From: Eubacterium maltosivorans
GTDB lineage: Bacteria; Bacillota; Clostridia; Eubacteriales; Eubacteriaceae
Reading direction: 5' to 3'
DNA: 64,000 nucleotides
NCBI RefSeq assembly: GCF_002441855.2
Contig: NZ_CP029487.1
Span: 496,001-560,000 of the forward strand
Positions 1 to 8,601 of this stretch are shown here, piece by piece. The notes beneath the pieces were generated by a model. The model made no database searches, had not been told where the DNA came from, and worked only from the letters and a program-made list of their open reading frames with translations. The number at the start of each line of letters is the position of its first letter. Position 1 is the first letter of the stretch. Both the position numbers and the translations under genes were made by a program.

Positions 1-398
1 CAGACCCCGGCGAATTTCTGTCCGGCATTGAAGCTATGGCGCGGGAGCTTGTGCAGACACACGCCGCAGCACTGGACGGGAAAAAGGATTTGTTCCGGGA
101 GGAAAAGCCCTCTGTCGGCAAATGCCCCCGTTGCGGTTCCCCCGTCCATGAGGGGAAGAAAAACTATTATTGCAGCAACAAAGAATGTGCCTTTGTCATG
201 TGGAAGAATGACCGCTTTTTCGAGGAACGCAAGACCGCTTTTTCCGCGAAGATTGCCGCCGCGCTCCTTAAATCCGGCAAAGTGAATGTGAAGAAGCTCT
301 ATTCCCCGAAAACAGGCAAGACCTATGACGGAACTATCGTTCTGGCTGACACTGGCGGGAAATACGTCAACTACCGTATCGAAGTACAGAAGAACTAA
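1..398 (+). CDS. topB: DNA topoisomerase III, C-terminal part (5' end outside window)
   Basis: The reading frame is open from the first bases of the window, so the gene is partial. The readable tail holds a zinc-ribbon-like Cys4 motif (CPRCGS, then YYCSNKEC about 15 residues later) followed by a basic region with YSPKTGKTYDGTIVL, typical of the C-terminus of conjugative-element type IA topoisomerases. Such enzymes are standard backbone genes of Clostridiales ICEs and relax DNA during transfer. The stop is followed directly by an oriT-like sequence. Only about 130 residues are visible, so the family rests on the tail and on context. Confidence 0.75.
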   Translation, partial: DPGEFLSGIEAMARELVQTHAAALDGKKDLFREEKPSVGKCPRCGSPVHEGKKNYYCSNKECAFVMWKNDRFFEERKTAFSAKIAAALLKSGKVNVKKLYSPKTGKTYDGTIVLADTGGKYVNYRIEVQKN

Positions 399-403
399 AA
401 ACT

Positions 404-512
404 TGAATAGCAAGCATAGGAAGCGGGTACCCACTTCCGTAAATCCCTGTCCTGCCGCTGACGCGCCGGACGGGGATTTTGCTTGTTGGGAAGTTTCCCA
501 AACCCTCTAAAA
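404..512 (+). other. oriT-like sequence, copy A
   Basis: This contains two blocks that recur in inverted orientation at 7858-7955: 408-441 (about 33 of 34 matching) and 481-507 (26 of 27). The middle of about 39 bp is unrelated. The first block holds GGAAG...CTTCC around GGGTACCC, and the second holds the dyad TTGGGAAGTTTCCCAA. Such dyads beside a MobC/relaxase module are typical of transfer origins. That it is a working oriT is inferred. Confidence 0.5.
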
Positions 513-610
513 AAATGAAAAAATTGTTGGCATAACGCACAGCCCACCGTAGTACGGGGCGAACCCCAAAAGCGCGGCGGTGCGCCGCCATTTCAGAAAG
601 GAGCGAATGA

Positions 611-3600
611 ATGGAAAAGAAAAAAGGTTACTCCATGTTTGAGCGTGACAAGTTAGACCCGGCTGACAGTATGCGGATAGAGCGAAATATTTATTTTGAG
701 GAACAGACCGCTGACCTTTCCGGGCTTACCGCCCTGCCCTTAGAACAGTTACAGGCATTGCGGGAAGAATACGCGGCGGCTGAACAGGCAGCTTTTGAAG
801 CCTTGCAAGAACAGGCGGCGGCATGGGACGAACAGGCGGGAAAGACCCTTGCCATTGACAAAGCCATTGAGTATGTGAGGACACCCGAAGCTACGCATAC
901 CGCGAACCAGTGGGAAGCTACGGACTACGGGAAGCACATCAGCAACCGCGTCTACCAAATGCGCTACCACATATCCGAGAATACCCGGTATGACAGGGAA
1001 AAAGAGAAATCCATTCCCTATTCGTGGACGCTTTCATGGAGTATTTACACCAACAGCCCCCACAATTACGGACAGGCAAAAATCGCCGGACAGGAAAGGA
1101 AAGTCTTTGCAGACAAGGCAGCTATGGAAAAATATCTGAATGGGCGTATCAAAGCCTATCAGCATTTATTCACCGAGGTATCGCCGCCTATCCCGCCAGA
1201 GTATGCAGAGCATTTCAAAGTAAACGGGCAGCTTTTACCGGGCTATGCTATCGAGGGCGAGGAACGGGCGCAGCCTACCGCTGAAAAAGCAGCCCCCACC
1301 ACAGCAGAGCCGCCACAGGACACCGAACAGAGAAAGGAGCGTGAAACCATAAACGAGCAGTTTTCAATTCTTATCGACAGCCGCAGCCGCTTTGAAACAG
1401 GCAAACCGGGCGGCGTGTGGCTTCCCATGCCGACCACAACAGAGCAGCTTCATGCGGCTATGGAAAGCGTCGGCATTACCGCAGACAATCCGCAGGATTT
1501 TTTCATCAACGGGTATTCTTCTACGGAGGACTGCCCCTTTGACTTGCCGCTTTCCGTTATCCAAAGCGCAAGCATGGACGAGCTGAATTATTTTGGAAAA
1601 CTTCTGGAAATGCAGAGTGACGGGGACAAGGATAAATTTGCGGCGGCGGTTACACATGGCGAGTATGCCGGAAGCATGAAAGACCTTATCAACCTTGCAC
1701 AAAACCTTGACTGTTACTGGCTCTATCCCACTGTCCGCAGCGAAGAAGATTACGGTTATTATCTTATCGACGAACTGGACGAGCTGGAGCTTCCCGAAGA
1801 AGCAAAGAAATATTTCAAGTATGAAGAATACGGGCGGGACGCAGTTAGCAAGGATAAGGGGCAGTTTACCGAACAGGGCTATATCTATAACAATCAGAAC
1901 ACCTTTACCGAATGGTATCGGGGAACGGAAAACGAGATACCCAAAGAATACCGCGTTATGAGCTTCCCACAGCCGGAACGCGGCGGACAGGACAAGACCT
2001 TTATGGACGCAGCCGCCACAGAGCAGACCGCCCGAACCGCCGCAGAGCAGCCACAGGAGCCGCACCCGGTTATCCCTATCGTGCTGACAGCCGGGAAGCC
2101 CGCCGAGAAATTAAAAGAGATTACCGACCGTCTGGAACAGGGCATTACGGAACTCTTTGACAGCGAGCGTTACAAGGAATATCTGAAAGTCATGTCAAAA
2201 TTCCATAATTACAGCTTCCGAAACACCGTCCTTATCGCCATGCAGAAGCCGGACGCTTCCCTTTTGGCGGGCTTTTCCGCTTGGAAGAACAACTTTGAGC
2301 GAAATGTGATGAGAGGGCAAAAGGGAATTAAAATCATTGCCCCGTCGCCCTATAAAATCAAACAGGAAATGCAGAAAATCGACCCGCACACGCAGAAGCC
2401 CATAATCGGCAAGGACGGAAAGCCCGTCACCGAGGAAAAGGAAATCACCATACCCGCCTACAAGGTGGTATCCGTCTTTGACGTTTCCCAGACCGAGGGA
2501 AAGGAACTGCCGGACATTGCCGTTGACGAACTGACAGGCGACGTTGACCGCTATAAGGACTTTTTCGCAGCCCTTGAAAAGACTTCCCCCGTTCCTATCG
2601 CCTTTGAGAATATCGAGGGCGGCTCTCATGGCTACTACCACTTGGAGGACAAGCGCATTGCTATCAACGAGGGCATGAGCGAATTACAGACCTTAAAGAC
2701 CGCCATTCACGAAATCGCCCATGCGAAGCTGCACGACATTGACCTCAACGCGCCAAAGGACGAGCAACCCCGCGTTGACCGCCGCACCCGCGAAGTCGAA
2801 GCGGAAAGCGTCGCCTATACCGTCTGCCAACATTACGGGCTTGACACGTCGGACTATTCTTTCGGCTATGTCGCCGGGTGGAGCAGCGGGCGGGAGCTGT
2901 CCGAGCTGAAAAGCTCCCTTGAAACGATACGCAGCGCAGCCGCCGAGATTATCAATTCCATAGACGCGAATTTTGCGGAGCTGCAAAAGGCACAGGACAA
3001 GGAGCAGACCGCCGGACAGGAGCAGCCCACCAGAGAGGGACAAGAAGCCGCGCCACAGCCGGAAGCCCCGAAAAAAGCAGATACAGCCGGGAAAGAAAAG
3101 CCGGAAGCAGCCCCGAAAGAAGCCTTTACCCCGGAAACGATTTACAGAGTGCGCCGGAACCCTTACAGCGACAGCCGGGAAAACAGCCACCTCTTGCAAG
3201 CCTATGTGACACAGGAGAACGGGCGGGCGAAAATGGGCGACGTGCTTTATACGGGAACGCCGGAGAAATGCCGCGAGCTTATGGGGCAGCTCAAAAGCGG
3301 CGAGCTGACCGAGGGCGACGTAAAGCAGCTTTACGCAAAGGCACAGGAAACGGCGCAGACCACCGGACAGGACAAGGACACCTTTTCCATTTACCAGATA
3401 AAGGGCGGGGACGAAACAAGGGACTTCCGCTTTGAGCCTTACGACCGCCTGCAGGCGGCGGGAAATGTGGTTGATAAAGCGAACTATGAGCTTGTCTATT
3501 CCGCGCCCCTTGCGCCGGAAACTTCCCTTGAAGATATTTATACCCGCTTCAATATCGACCACCCAAAAGATTTTAAGGGACACAGCCTTTCCGTTTCGGA

Positions 3601-4174
3601 CGTGGTAGTGCTTCATCAGAACGGACAGGACACCGCGCATTACGTTGACAGCGTAGGCTTCCGGCAAGTGCCGGAGTTTTTACAGGAGCAGAAGCAGCTT
3701 ACCCCGGACGAGCTGACAACGGGCGAAACAATCCAGACACCGAGGGGGACTTTCCATGTGACCGCCATGAGCCGGGAGCAGATAGAAGCCGCCGGATATG
3801 GCTTTCACCACCAGTCGGACGACGGAAAGTATCTGATTATGGGGAACGGGACGCGGGCGTTTGCTGTTGCCGCAGAGCAGCCGGAAAAGGCAAACCCCTT
3901 GAAGCATATCGAGGACACCGTAGAGCAGAACGACAACAACTTTGACGGTATCATCAACAACACCCCTACCGTTGACGAACTGGAAGCAAAGGTTAAGGCG
4001 GGAGAAACAATTTCCCTTGTTGACCTGGCTAACGCGGTCAAAGCCGACAAAGAGCGCGGCAAGGAAGCGAAGCCGGAAAAGAAGCCCTCTATCCGGGCGC
4101 AGCTTAGGGCTGACAAGGAAAAGGCGCAGAAGAAAAACGCAAAGCAGAAATTACAGGATTTGGAAAGGAGCTGA
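611..4174 (+). CDS. ArdA/ArdC-type antirestriction and metallopeptidase fusion protein of an ICE
   Basis: A 1187-residue multidomain ICE protein. In order: an N-terminal region of conserved unknown type (about 1-220); an ArdA-like segment (about 250-435, acidic, with FSILIDSRSRF and YLIDELDELELPEEAKKYF); an ArdC N-terminal-like ssDNA-binding segment (about 500-640, with YKEYLKVMSKFHNYSFRN); a zincin motif HEIAH at 700-704; a YodL-like region (about 930-1040); and a basic tail with PSIRAQLRADK near 1160. ArdA and ArdC proteins protect incoming DNA from restriction, and ArdC is known to be carried into recipients. The start has an AGAAAGGAGCG ribosome site. It is followed 3 nt later by the next ICE gene. 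Domain assignment is by recognition; the N-terminal region is unknown. Confidence 0.8.
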   Translation: MEKKKGYSMFERDKLDPADSMRIERNIYFEEQTADLSGLTALPLEQLQALREEYAAAEQAAFEALQEQAAAWDEQAGKTLAIDKAIEYVRTPEATHTANQWEATDYGKHISNRVYQMRYHISENTRYDREKEKSIPYSWTLSWSIYTNSPHNYGQAKIAGQERKVFADKAAMEKYLNGRIKAYQHLFTEVSPPIPPEYAEHFKVNGQLLPGYAIEGEERAQPTAEKAAPTTAEPPQDTEQRKERETINEQFSILIDSRSRFETGKPGGVWLPMPTTTEQLHAAMESVGITADNPQDFFINGYSSTEDCPFDLPLSVIQSASMDELNYFGKLLEMQSDGDKDKFAAAVTHGEYAGSMKDLINLAQNLDCYWLYPTVRSEEDYGYYLIDELDELELPEEAKKYFKYEEYGRDAVSKDKGQFTEQGYIYNNQNTFTEWYRGTENEIPKEYRVMSFPQPERGGQDKTFMDAAATEQTARTAAEQPQEPHPVIPIVLTAGKPAEKLKEITDRLEQGITELFDSERYKEYLKVMSKFHNYSFRNTVLIAMQKPDASLLAGFSAWKNNFERNVMRGQKGIKIIAPSPYKIKQEMQKIDPHTQKPIIGKDGKPVTEEKEITIPAYKVVSVFDVSQTEGKELPDIAVDELTGDVDRYKDFFAALEKTSPVPIAFENIEGGSHGYYHLEDKRIAINEGMSELQTLKTAIHEIAHAKLHDIDLNAPKDEQPRVDRRTREVEAESVAYTVCQHYGLDTSDYSFGYVAGWSSGRELSELKSSLETIRSAAAEIINSIDANFAELQKAQDKEQTAGQEQPTREGQEAAPQPEAPKKADTAGKEKPEAAPKEAFTPETIYRVRRNPYSDSRENSHLLQAYVTQENGRAKMGDVLYTGTPEKCRELMGQLKSGELTEGDVKQLYAKAQETAQTTGQDKDTFSIYQIKGGDETRDFRFEPYDRLQAAGNVVDKANYELVYSAPLAPETSLEDIYTRFNIDHPKDFKGHSLSVSDVVVLHQNGQDTAHYVDSVGFRQVPEFLQEQKQLTPDELTTGETIQTPRGTFHVTAMSREQIEAAGYGFHHQSDDGKYLIMGNGTRAFAVAAEQPEKANPLKHIEDTVEQNDNNFDGIINNTPTVDELEAKVKAGETISLVDLANAVKADKERGKEAKPEKKPSIRAQLRADKEKAQKKNAKQKLQDLERS

Positions 4175-4177
4175 CCC

Positions 4178-5131
4178 ATGCCGAAACAGAGTAAATTTGA
4201 GAACGTGGATTTGTTCGCTTCCCTCAATGCGGTTATGAAGCAGAACACAGGCTTTTACCAGAGCGACTTGGAGATTGACAAGGAGATTATCGCAAAGGCG
4301 GCGGCAAGCCCCCGCAAGGAGGACAAGACCCTTTTGTGGTTCTGCCGCCCGTCCGGGACGCATTGCTTCCGGGAGCGCGACGTTTTCCTCAAAGACACCG
4401 CGCCCCACAACACATGGCGTTTCTACATGGAGCAGACGAGCGACCGCGTCCTTGCCTATGCAATCGAGCTAACGGGGACGGAGCGCGGGAAAATCAAGGG
4501 CAATCTGTACGAACTGGACTACGCTAAACATTATGAGCGCGTCAAGGAAAAGGAGCTGCCCGCCGATACGGTGAAGCTGATTTATGAGCATGGGGAACGG
4601 GAGATACCCGCCGGACAGTTTTTCAACGGCAATCCCGATTATGAGCTTGGAAAGTTTGAACGCTTTGAAGCCGTACCCAACGACCCGGACGCGCTGCAAT
4701 CGCTCTTACAGGAAGAACGGCGCAGCCGGGAGCAGCTTCCGCCGGGGGATTTCAAGGCGCATATCGCCGCATTGCGGGACGGGCTGATTGAAACGGAAGC
4801 GCGGCGCATTGTACGGGAAATGAAGCGGCACGACACGCCGAACAGCCCCAACAAGACCCATTTCATGGTAGAGCTTTCCCCGGCGTTCATGCAGCTTGCA
4901 GCCACAAAGGACACTGACCGCCTTTTCTCCATGCTGCCCTACAAGACCCTTGCCTTTTCCAAAATCGAGGGCAGACATGGGACGTATGCGCTGATTGACA
5001 AGGGGGAGAACCGGGACAGGAAGATAAGGAAGCCCCGCCCCTCTATCCGGGCGCAGCTTAAAGCAGACAAGGCAAAGACCGCCCCGAAAAAGGCGGCGGC
5101 AAAAACAAAAAATCACGATATGGAGGTATGA
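4178..5131 (+). CDS. conserved ICE protein sharing the PSIRAQL tail of its upstream neighbour
   Basis: A 317-residue soluble protein with no enzyme motif that I recognise. It opens with MPKQSKFENVDLFASLN and has a charged middle region. It ends in a Lys/Ala-rich tail preceded by RPSIRAQLKADK (about residue 287), nearly the same as the PSIRAQLRADK near the end of the 1187-residue protein upstream. The gene starts 3 nt after that one and has the ribosome site AAGGAGC. Similar proteins accompany ArdC-like proteins in Clostridiales ICEs. The function is unknown. Confidence 0.75.
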   Translation: MPKQSKFENVDLFASLNAVMKQNTGFYQSDLEIDKEIIAKAAASPRKEDKTLLWFCRPSGTHCFRERDVFLKDTAPHNTWRFYMEQTSDRVLAYAIELTGTERGKIKGNLYELDYAKHYERVKEKELPADTVKLIYEHGEREIPAGQFFNGNPDYELGKFERFEAVPNDPDALQSLLQEERRSREQLPPGDFKAHIAALRDGLIETEARRIVREMKRHDTPNSPNKTHFMVELSPAFMQLAATKDTDRLFSMLPYKTLAFSKIEGRHGTYALIDKGENRDRKIRKPRPSIRAQLKADKAKTAPKKAAAKTKNHDMEV

Positions 5132-5133
5132 GC

Positions 5134-5340
5134 ATGATTAGACTGACTGTTGAAGAAACAAACCTTTTGAGCATTTACAACGAGGGCGGCAAGCGGGCTT
5201 TGATTGAGAATGTCAACGCCGCGCTGCCCTACATGGACGCGGATATGCGGGAGCTTGCAAAGCGCACCCTTTCCAAAGTGGACGCTTTGACCGAAGCGGA
5301 ATTTGCAGAGCTTCCCATTTACGCCGCTGATGAAGTATGA
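5134..5340 (+). CDS. small conserved ICE protein
   Basis: About 68 residues, beginning MIRLTVEETNLLSIYNEGGK. An ATG at 5128 overlaps the previous stop codon, but GGAGG at 5122-5126 is spaced correctly for the ATG at 5134, so that start is preferred. It sits in a tight chain of ICE genes and overlaps the next start by a few bases. It is predicted helical and acidic, with no known catalytic motif. Its role is unknown; it is probably an accessory protein of the element. Confidence 0.7.
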   Translation: MIRLTVEETNLLSIYNEGGKRALIENVNAALPYMDADMRELAKRTLSKVDALTEAEFAELPIYAADEV

Positions 5341-5702
5341 ACGGGGTTAAGCGGCTGACGCCGCCCCAGAGCCGGAAAGTCAACGCCCTTGTGCGCCGGA
5401 CGTGCTGCAATTATGATAACGGGAACTGTATCTTACTGGACGACGGGGACGAGTGCGTTTGTCCGCAGCTCATTTCCTATTCGCTTCTCTGCAAGTGGTT
5501 CCGGGCTGCGGTGCTTCCCGCCGACAGGCTACTCTATGCGGAGCTTTACCAGACAGGGGACAAGAAGAAGTGTACCGAGTGCGGCGCGTTCTTTGCGTCA
5601 ACCTCTAACAGTGTCAAATACTGCCCCGTCTGCCGGAAGCGTATCACCCGCAGACAAGCTGCCGAGCGCATGAGGAAAAGACGCACCCCTGTTACGCAGT
5701 AG
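5337..5702 (+). CDS. cysteine-rich VLP-domain protein of ICE
   Basis: 121 residues with two cysteine groups. One is in the N-terminal half (CCNYDNGNCILLDDGDECVCPQ) and contains the CKWFRAAVLP stretch that gives the VLP family its name. The other is a C-terminal C4 zinc finger (CTECGAFF...VKYCPVC). The C-terminus is strongly basic. The start codon overlaps the previous gene's stop (ATGA). The family is common in Clostridiales conjugative and mobilizable elements and its function is unknown. DNA binding is plausible from the finger and the basic tail. Confidence 0.75.
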   Translation: MNGVKRLTPPQSRKVNALVRRTCCNYDNGNCILLDDGDECVCPQLISYSLLCKWFRAAVLPADRLLYAELYQTGDKKKCTECGAFFASTSNSVKYCPVCRKRITRRQAAERMRKRRTPVTQ

Positions 5703-5830
5703 GTGCGGAAAATCCCTTGATTTACAGGGCTTTCCGGGCGTGAAAATCGGATAGGCGATACTTTATACCTTTACCCCCGAAAATGGCGTTCTACTGCGTA
5801 ACATTCACGAAAACAGCACCCATAAAAAGA

Positions 5831-5877
5831 CAGGGCGCGGAAGTCATATACTGGCTTCCGCGCCCTGTTCTTTTTTT
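5831..5877. terminator. bidirectional terminator between convergent ICE modules
   Basis: A 13-bp stem (CAGGGCGCGGAAG / CTTCCGCGCCCTG) is followed by TTCTTTTTTT on the plus strand. It separates the rightward accessory genes from the leftward mobilization genes. Confidence 0.8.
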
Positions 5878-5879
5878 GC

Positions 5880-6131
5880 CTATCTGACATTTCCCTTTTC
5901 CATTTCTTCAAGCGGGAACTGCGGGAGGGCTTCTATCAGCTTCTTTGTGATAGACTGGCGCATATCTTCGTTGATTTCCTGTTTCGTGCTTCCGTCTGGC
6001 TGTCTGACCGCTACCGTCGATAGCCTGTCGATTTCGTCCTTGTAGCAATCCACGACTTTCTCCACCGCCCATTTCTCCCCGGCAACGGCGGCGCGTATGG
6101 TTTCATATTCCGGCATTTTCTGGTTTTCCAT
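5880..6131 (-). CDS. conjugative-transposon helix-turn-helix family protein
   Basis: About 83 residues from MENQKMPEYETIRAAVAGEKWAVEKVVDCYKD. This start is chosen because GAGGAGCG precedes it; an upstream in-frame start adds only 12 residues and has no good ribosome site. The pattern (Y-x-x-I-x-x-A-x-x-G-x-x-x-A-V-x-x-V, then a segment of the D-x-x-Q-x-I-x-x-K-L-I-E-A-L type) is that of the short HTH domain of Tn916-type elements. A second member lies at 10988-11248. It is downstream of the relaxase gene on the same strand and probably has a regulatory role. Confidence 0.7.
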   Translation of the reverse strand: MENQKMPEYETIRAAVAGEKWAVEKVVDCYKDEIDRLSTVAVRQPDGSTKQEINEDMRQSITKKLIEALPQFPLEEMEKGNVR

Positions 6132-6194
6132 GCTCAACGCTCCTCTGCTTTTTGATAGCCCTATCATAGCACAGCGGCGGGGATTTTGCTATCC

Positions 6195-7541
6195 TTATCC
6201 GCGTTCTGTTTCCTTTTCCCGTTCCGGCTGTCTGTCTGCCTGTAAAATGCTGTCAATGTTCTGCTTGATAATATCATATTCCCGGACTTTCTTTTTCAAT
6301 TTTCCATAGTCGGCGTAAAGGGCTTCTTTCTGCGCTTGGAGGGCTTCATACTCCGATTGCAGCGCGGCGAGGTTCGGGAGCTTCGCAATGCCCGCCGCTT
6401 TCAGTGACCTTACGGCGGCTTCATGGAGGATAATTGCCTGTTCCTGTCCGGCGCGGTACTTCTCCCTGTTCCTTGCCTTGCGGTATGCGTCATAGACAGG
6501 CTTTGTCTTTTGATAGGTGGAAACATTCTTGATAAGCACCGCCATTTCCGCAAGCCGCTTTTCGGCGTTCTTCAATGCGTCTGCCGCCTGTCCGCTTTCC
6601 GCTGCCATTTCCTCAATCCGGCTGACTAAATCCGCGTACTGCTCAATCTTATGTTCCGTCAAGAAATTCATTGTTTTAGCTGCCTGTTTCAGATTGTGGA
6701 TTTTCGCCCACTGTTCATAGCCCTTACTCTGCGCTGCCTTGATACTGTTCTCAATGTCGATAAGCAGCGACACGCCGCGCTGCTCTCTGGGAGCTTTCGC
6801 CACCTTTGTCCGTCTGCCCGCTATCCGTTCCCTTACGGCTTCCTCTGTATAGTCTGCGCCGAGGGTTTTAAGGCGGGTGAAGCGTTCCTGTCCGGGGGCG
6901 CGGCATGATACATATTTCCCCGGCTTTATCTCATAGCCCGCCGCCTGTAACCGCGTTAGCAATTCCTCAAAACTGGAAACTTGGGGGATAAGCGCGTCAA
7001 CAGTGGTTTTCAGCTTGCCTTTCCAACTTGTACCCGTCTTTTCTGCCTGGTACTCCGCATAGCTCTTTCCCTTGCTGCCCTTGCCGGGGACGACAACGGA
7101 CAAGCCATTTTCCCGGCACAGCTTGTCGCTCATGTTCCGTATGCCGTAATAGCTCCTTTTGTTGGAATTGTATTTATGGTGGTCTACAAAGTTCACCGCG
7201 CAAAAAATGATATGGTTATGGACGTGTCCTTTGTCAATGTGCGTCGTGAGTACATACTCATGCTGCCCCTTTGTTACCGCGTCGGCAAGCTGCTTTCCGA
7301 TTTCATGGGCTTTCTGATAATCGACTTCCCCCGGCTCAAAGGACTGTATCAGATGAAAGGCTAAATTGTTCCCCTTTTGGAGTGCTTGCGACAGGGTATA
7401 TTCAAACTCAATATCTGCCGTTTCATAGGAGCAACCGAAAGAGGACACAAGCATTTTCCCGTCCGTCTTGTCCGGGTTTTCGATATAGTCAAGGGCTTTG
7501 CTTAGAGTGCTTTTAATAGGCTTAATCTTTGTAACCGCCAT
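6195..7541 (-). CDS. MobA/VirD2-type relaxase
   Basis: 448 residues. Relaxases nick oriT and lead the strand into the recipient. The N-terminal nuclease domain shows the HUH-type metal site THIDKGHVHNHIIF (about residues 100-113). It also has an N-terminal stretch beginning MAVTKIKPIKSTLSKALDYI that fits the catalytic-Tyr region, and YYGIRNMSDKLCRENGLSVV. The C-terminal half is long, charged and probably coiled coil. It overlaps the upstream mobC-like gene by about 40 nt and is transcribed away from the oriT-like copy at 7858-7955. It fits the MOBP-like mobilization nuclease family. The exact catalytic Tyr was not assigned. Confidence 0.88.
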   Translation of the reverse strand: MAVTKIKPIKSTLSKALDYIENPDKTDGKMLVSSFGCSYETADIEFEYTLSQALQKGNNLAFHLIQSFEPGEVDYQKAHEIGKQLADAVTKGQHEYVLTTHIDKGHVHNHIIFCAVNFVDHHKYNSNKRSYYGIRNMSDKLCRENGLSVVVPGKGSKGKSYAEYQAEKTGTSWKGKLKTTVDALIPQVSSFEELLTRLQAAGYEIKPGKYVSCRAPGQERFTRLKTLGADYTEEAVRERIAGRRTKVAKAPREQRGVSLLIDIENSIKAAQSKGYEQWAKIHNLKQAAKTMNFLTEHKIEQYADLVSRIEEMAAESGQAADALKNAEKRLAEMAVLIKNVSTYQKTKPVYDAYRKARNREKYRAGQEQAIILHEAAVRSLKAAGIAKLPNLAALQSEYEALQAQKEALYADYGKLKKKVREYDIIKQNIDSILQADRQPEREKETERG

Positions 7542-7831
7542 ATCTCCGCAAGCACCCCCTTTATTTCCTCTATGTCCTCTTGGTATGCGTTCCCCGTCGC
7601 GTTTACGCGGCGTGCTATCTGGTTGACGTTGACACCGATTTTCTGTATCTCTGCGGTCATAGCCTTTATATCGGCGTGGTCTATCTGAATGATATACCCG
7701 TCAATGGCAATCTTCCGCAGATACGCCGCCATGTTCCGGGTGGGTACGAGCTTCATTTTTTCCAGTATTAAATCCCGTTCCGCTTCCGTCACTCTGAATT
7801 TGATTTGCACTGTCCTTTTGCGTCCGTCCAT
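7502..7831 (-). CDS. mobC: MobC-like relaxosome protein
   Basis: About 109 residues from MDGRKRTVQIKFRVTEAERD. AAAGGAGCG lies just upstream of this start and none precedes the longer alternative, so 7831 is preferred. It shows a ribbon-helix-helix-like N-terminus and the MobC signature IQKIGVNVNQIARRVNATG. MobC proteins bind oriT and help the relaxase melt the nick region. The adjacent oriT-like sequence begins less than 30 bp upstream of its start. Confidence 0.85.
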   Translation of the reverse strand: MDGRKRTVQIKFRVTEAERDLILEKMKLVPTRNMAAYLRKIAIDGYIIQIDHADIKAMTAEIQKIGVNVNQIARRVNATGNAYQEDIEEIKGVLAEIWRLQRLSLLKAL

Positions 7832-7857
7832 GTGTTCGCTCCTTTCCTTTCCGTTCC

Positions 7858-7955
7858 GAGGGTTTGGGACACTTCCCAACAAGCAATTTTCAACCGACGC
7901 GCCGCAGCGCGGGAGGGCGAAAATACGGAAGTGGTACCCGCTTCCTATGCTTGCT
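7858..7955 (-). other. oriT-like sequence, copy B, next to mobC
   Basis: This is the inverted counterpart of copy A. It lies directly upstream of mobC and the relaxase gene, the usual oriT position. Shared blocks are 7923-7955 and 7858-7884. A dyad (TTGGGAAGTGTCCCAA on the minus strand) and a GGAAG/CTTCC dyad are visible. I did not assign a nick site. Confidence 0.6.
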
Positions 7956-8098
7956 ACGAATGTTTTTATCCTTTAGGCTCTTATCACCTACTACGGAGAA
8001 AAAGCGATTTTGCCAAACTTACGCAAAAGAAAAACGCTGCAACCTCAAAAAAGATTACAACGCTTTCTAAATCCTGTTCAGTTTTAAGTCGGACATTC

Positions 8099-8452
8099 CT
8101 ATTCGCCCTCTTTTTCGACTTCGGAAATCTCCTTTGCCGTTGCGGTTACAATCCGTATGCCTGTATCGCTCATACCGTCAAGAAGCGCGTCAAGCTGCCG
8201 CCGCTGCGTGTTCTTCTCCGGCGGCGTTTCTAAAAGGAATTGGTCTACGGATATATGGTAACGCTGTATCAGCTCAAAGAATATCTGTAAACTTGGGTGC
8301 TGCCCCTTGTTCTCAATGTTCGCAAGGTAGCGCGGCGAGATAAACATTTCGTCGCCTACTTTCTTGCGGCTCTCCTTGCATCCCTCACGCGCTGCCTTTA
8401 TCGCTGCCCCAAAAGCCTTAAAGTCGTATCGTGGTACTGGTCTTTTTGCCAT
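8099..8452 (-). CDS. XRE-family helix-turn-helix regulator
   Basis: 117 residues. The N-terminal HTH has FGAAIKAAREGCKESRKKVGDEMFISPRYLANIENKGQHPSL, a typical Cro/cI-type domain in which FISPRYLANIENKG is the recognition region. The C-terminal part resembles small conjugative-transposon repressors of the Tn916 regulatory region. It stands between the mob module and the resistance-type cargo, facing away from the cargo. It probably represses ICE functions. Confidence 0.8.
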   Translation of the reverse strand: MAKRPVPRYDFKAFGAAIKAAREGCKESRKKVGDEMFISPRYLANIENKGQHPSLQIFFELIQRYHISVDQFLLETPPEKNTQRRQLDALLDGMSDTGIRIVTATAKEISEVEKEGE

Positions 8453-8548
8453 AGTTATTCACCCTATTACATTTTACTGTTCCCCTTTCTTCTTGGATAT
8501 GTCTACGTAGTTCTATCAGTTAGCCAAAATAATTCATATATATATATG

Positions 8549-8576
8549 TTGACAACAAGCTGCTTTTGTATATAAT
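8549..8576 (+). promoter_or_regulatory. strong sigma-70-type promoter of the leader/KTR/Cfr-like transcript
   Basis: TTGACA (8549-8554), a 16-nt spacer and TATAAT (8571-8576) sit about 25 nt upstream of the leader ORF. Both hexamers match consensus. Confidence 0.75.
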
Positions 8577-8601
8577 ATTATATAAAAGGGGGGGAATGTT
8601 T

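Noticed and set aside
1364-2065. Long minus-strand ORF opposite the ArdC-like gene
   Set aside because: No ribosome site, and the plus-strand frame has clear domains; it is a shadow of a GC-rich coding region. The same holds for 2693-3667 minus and 3805-4248 minus.
5128-5133. Upstream ATG as the start of the 68-residue ICE protein
   Set aside because: It would abut the GGAGG site with almost no spacing; the ATG at 5134 has proper spacing.
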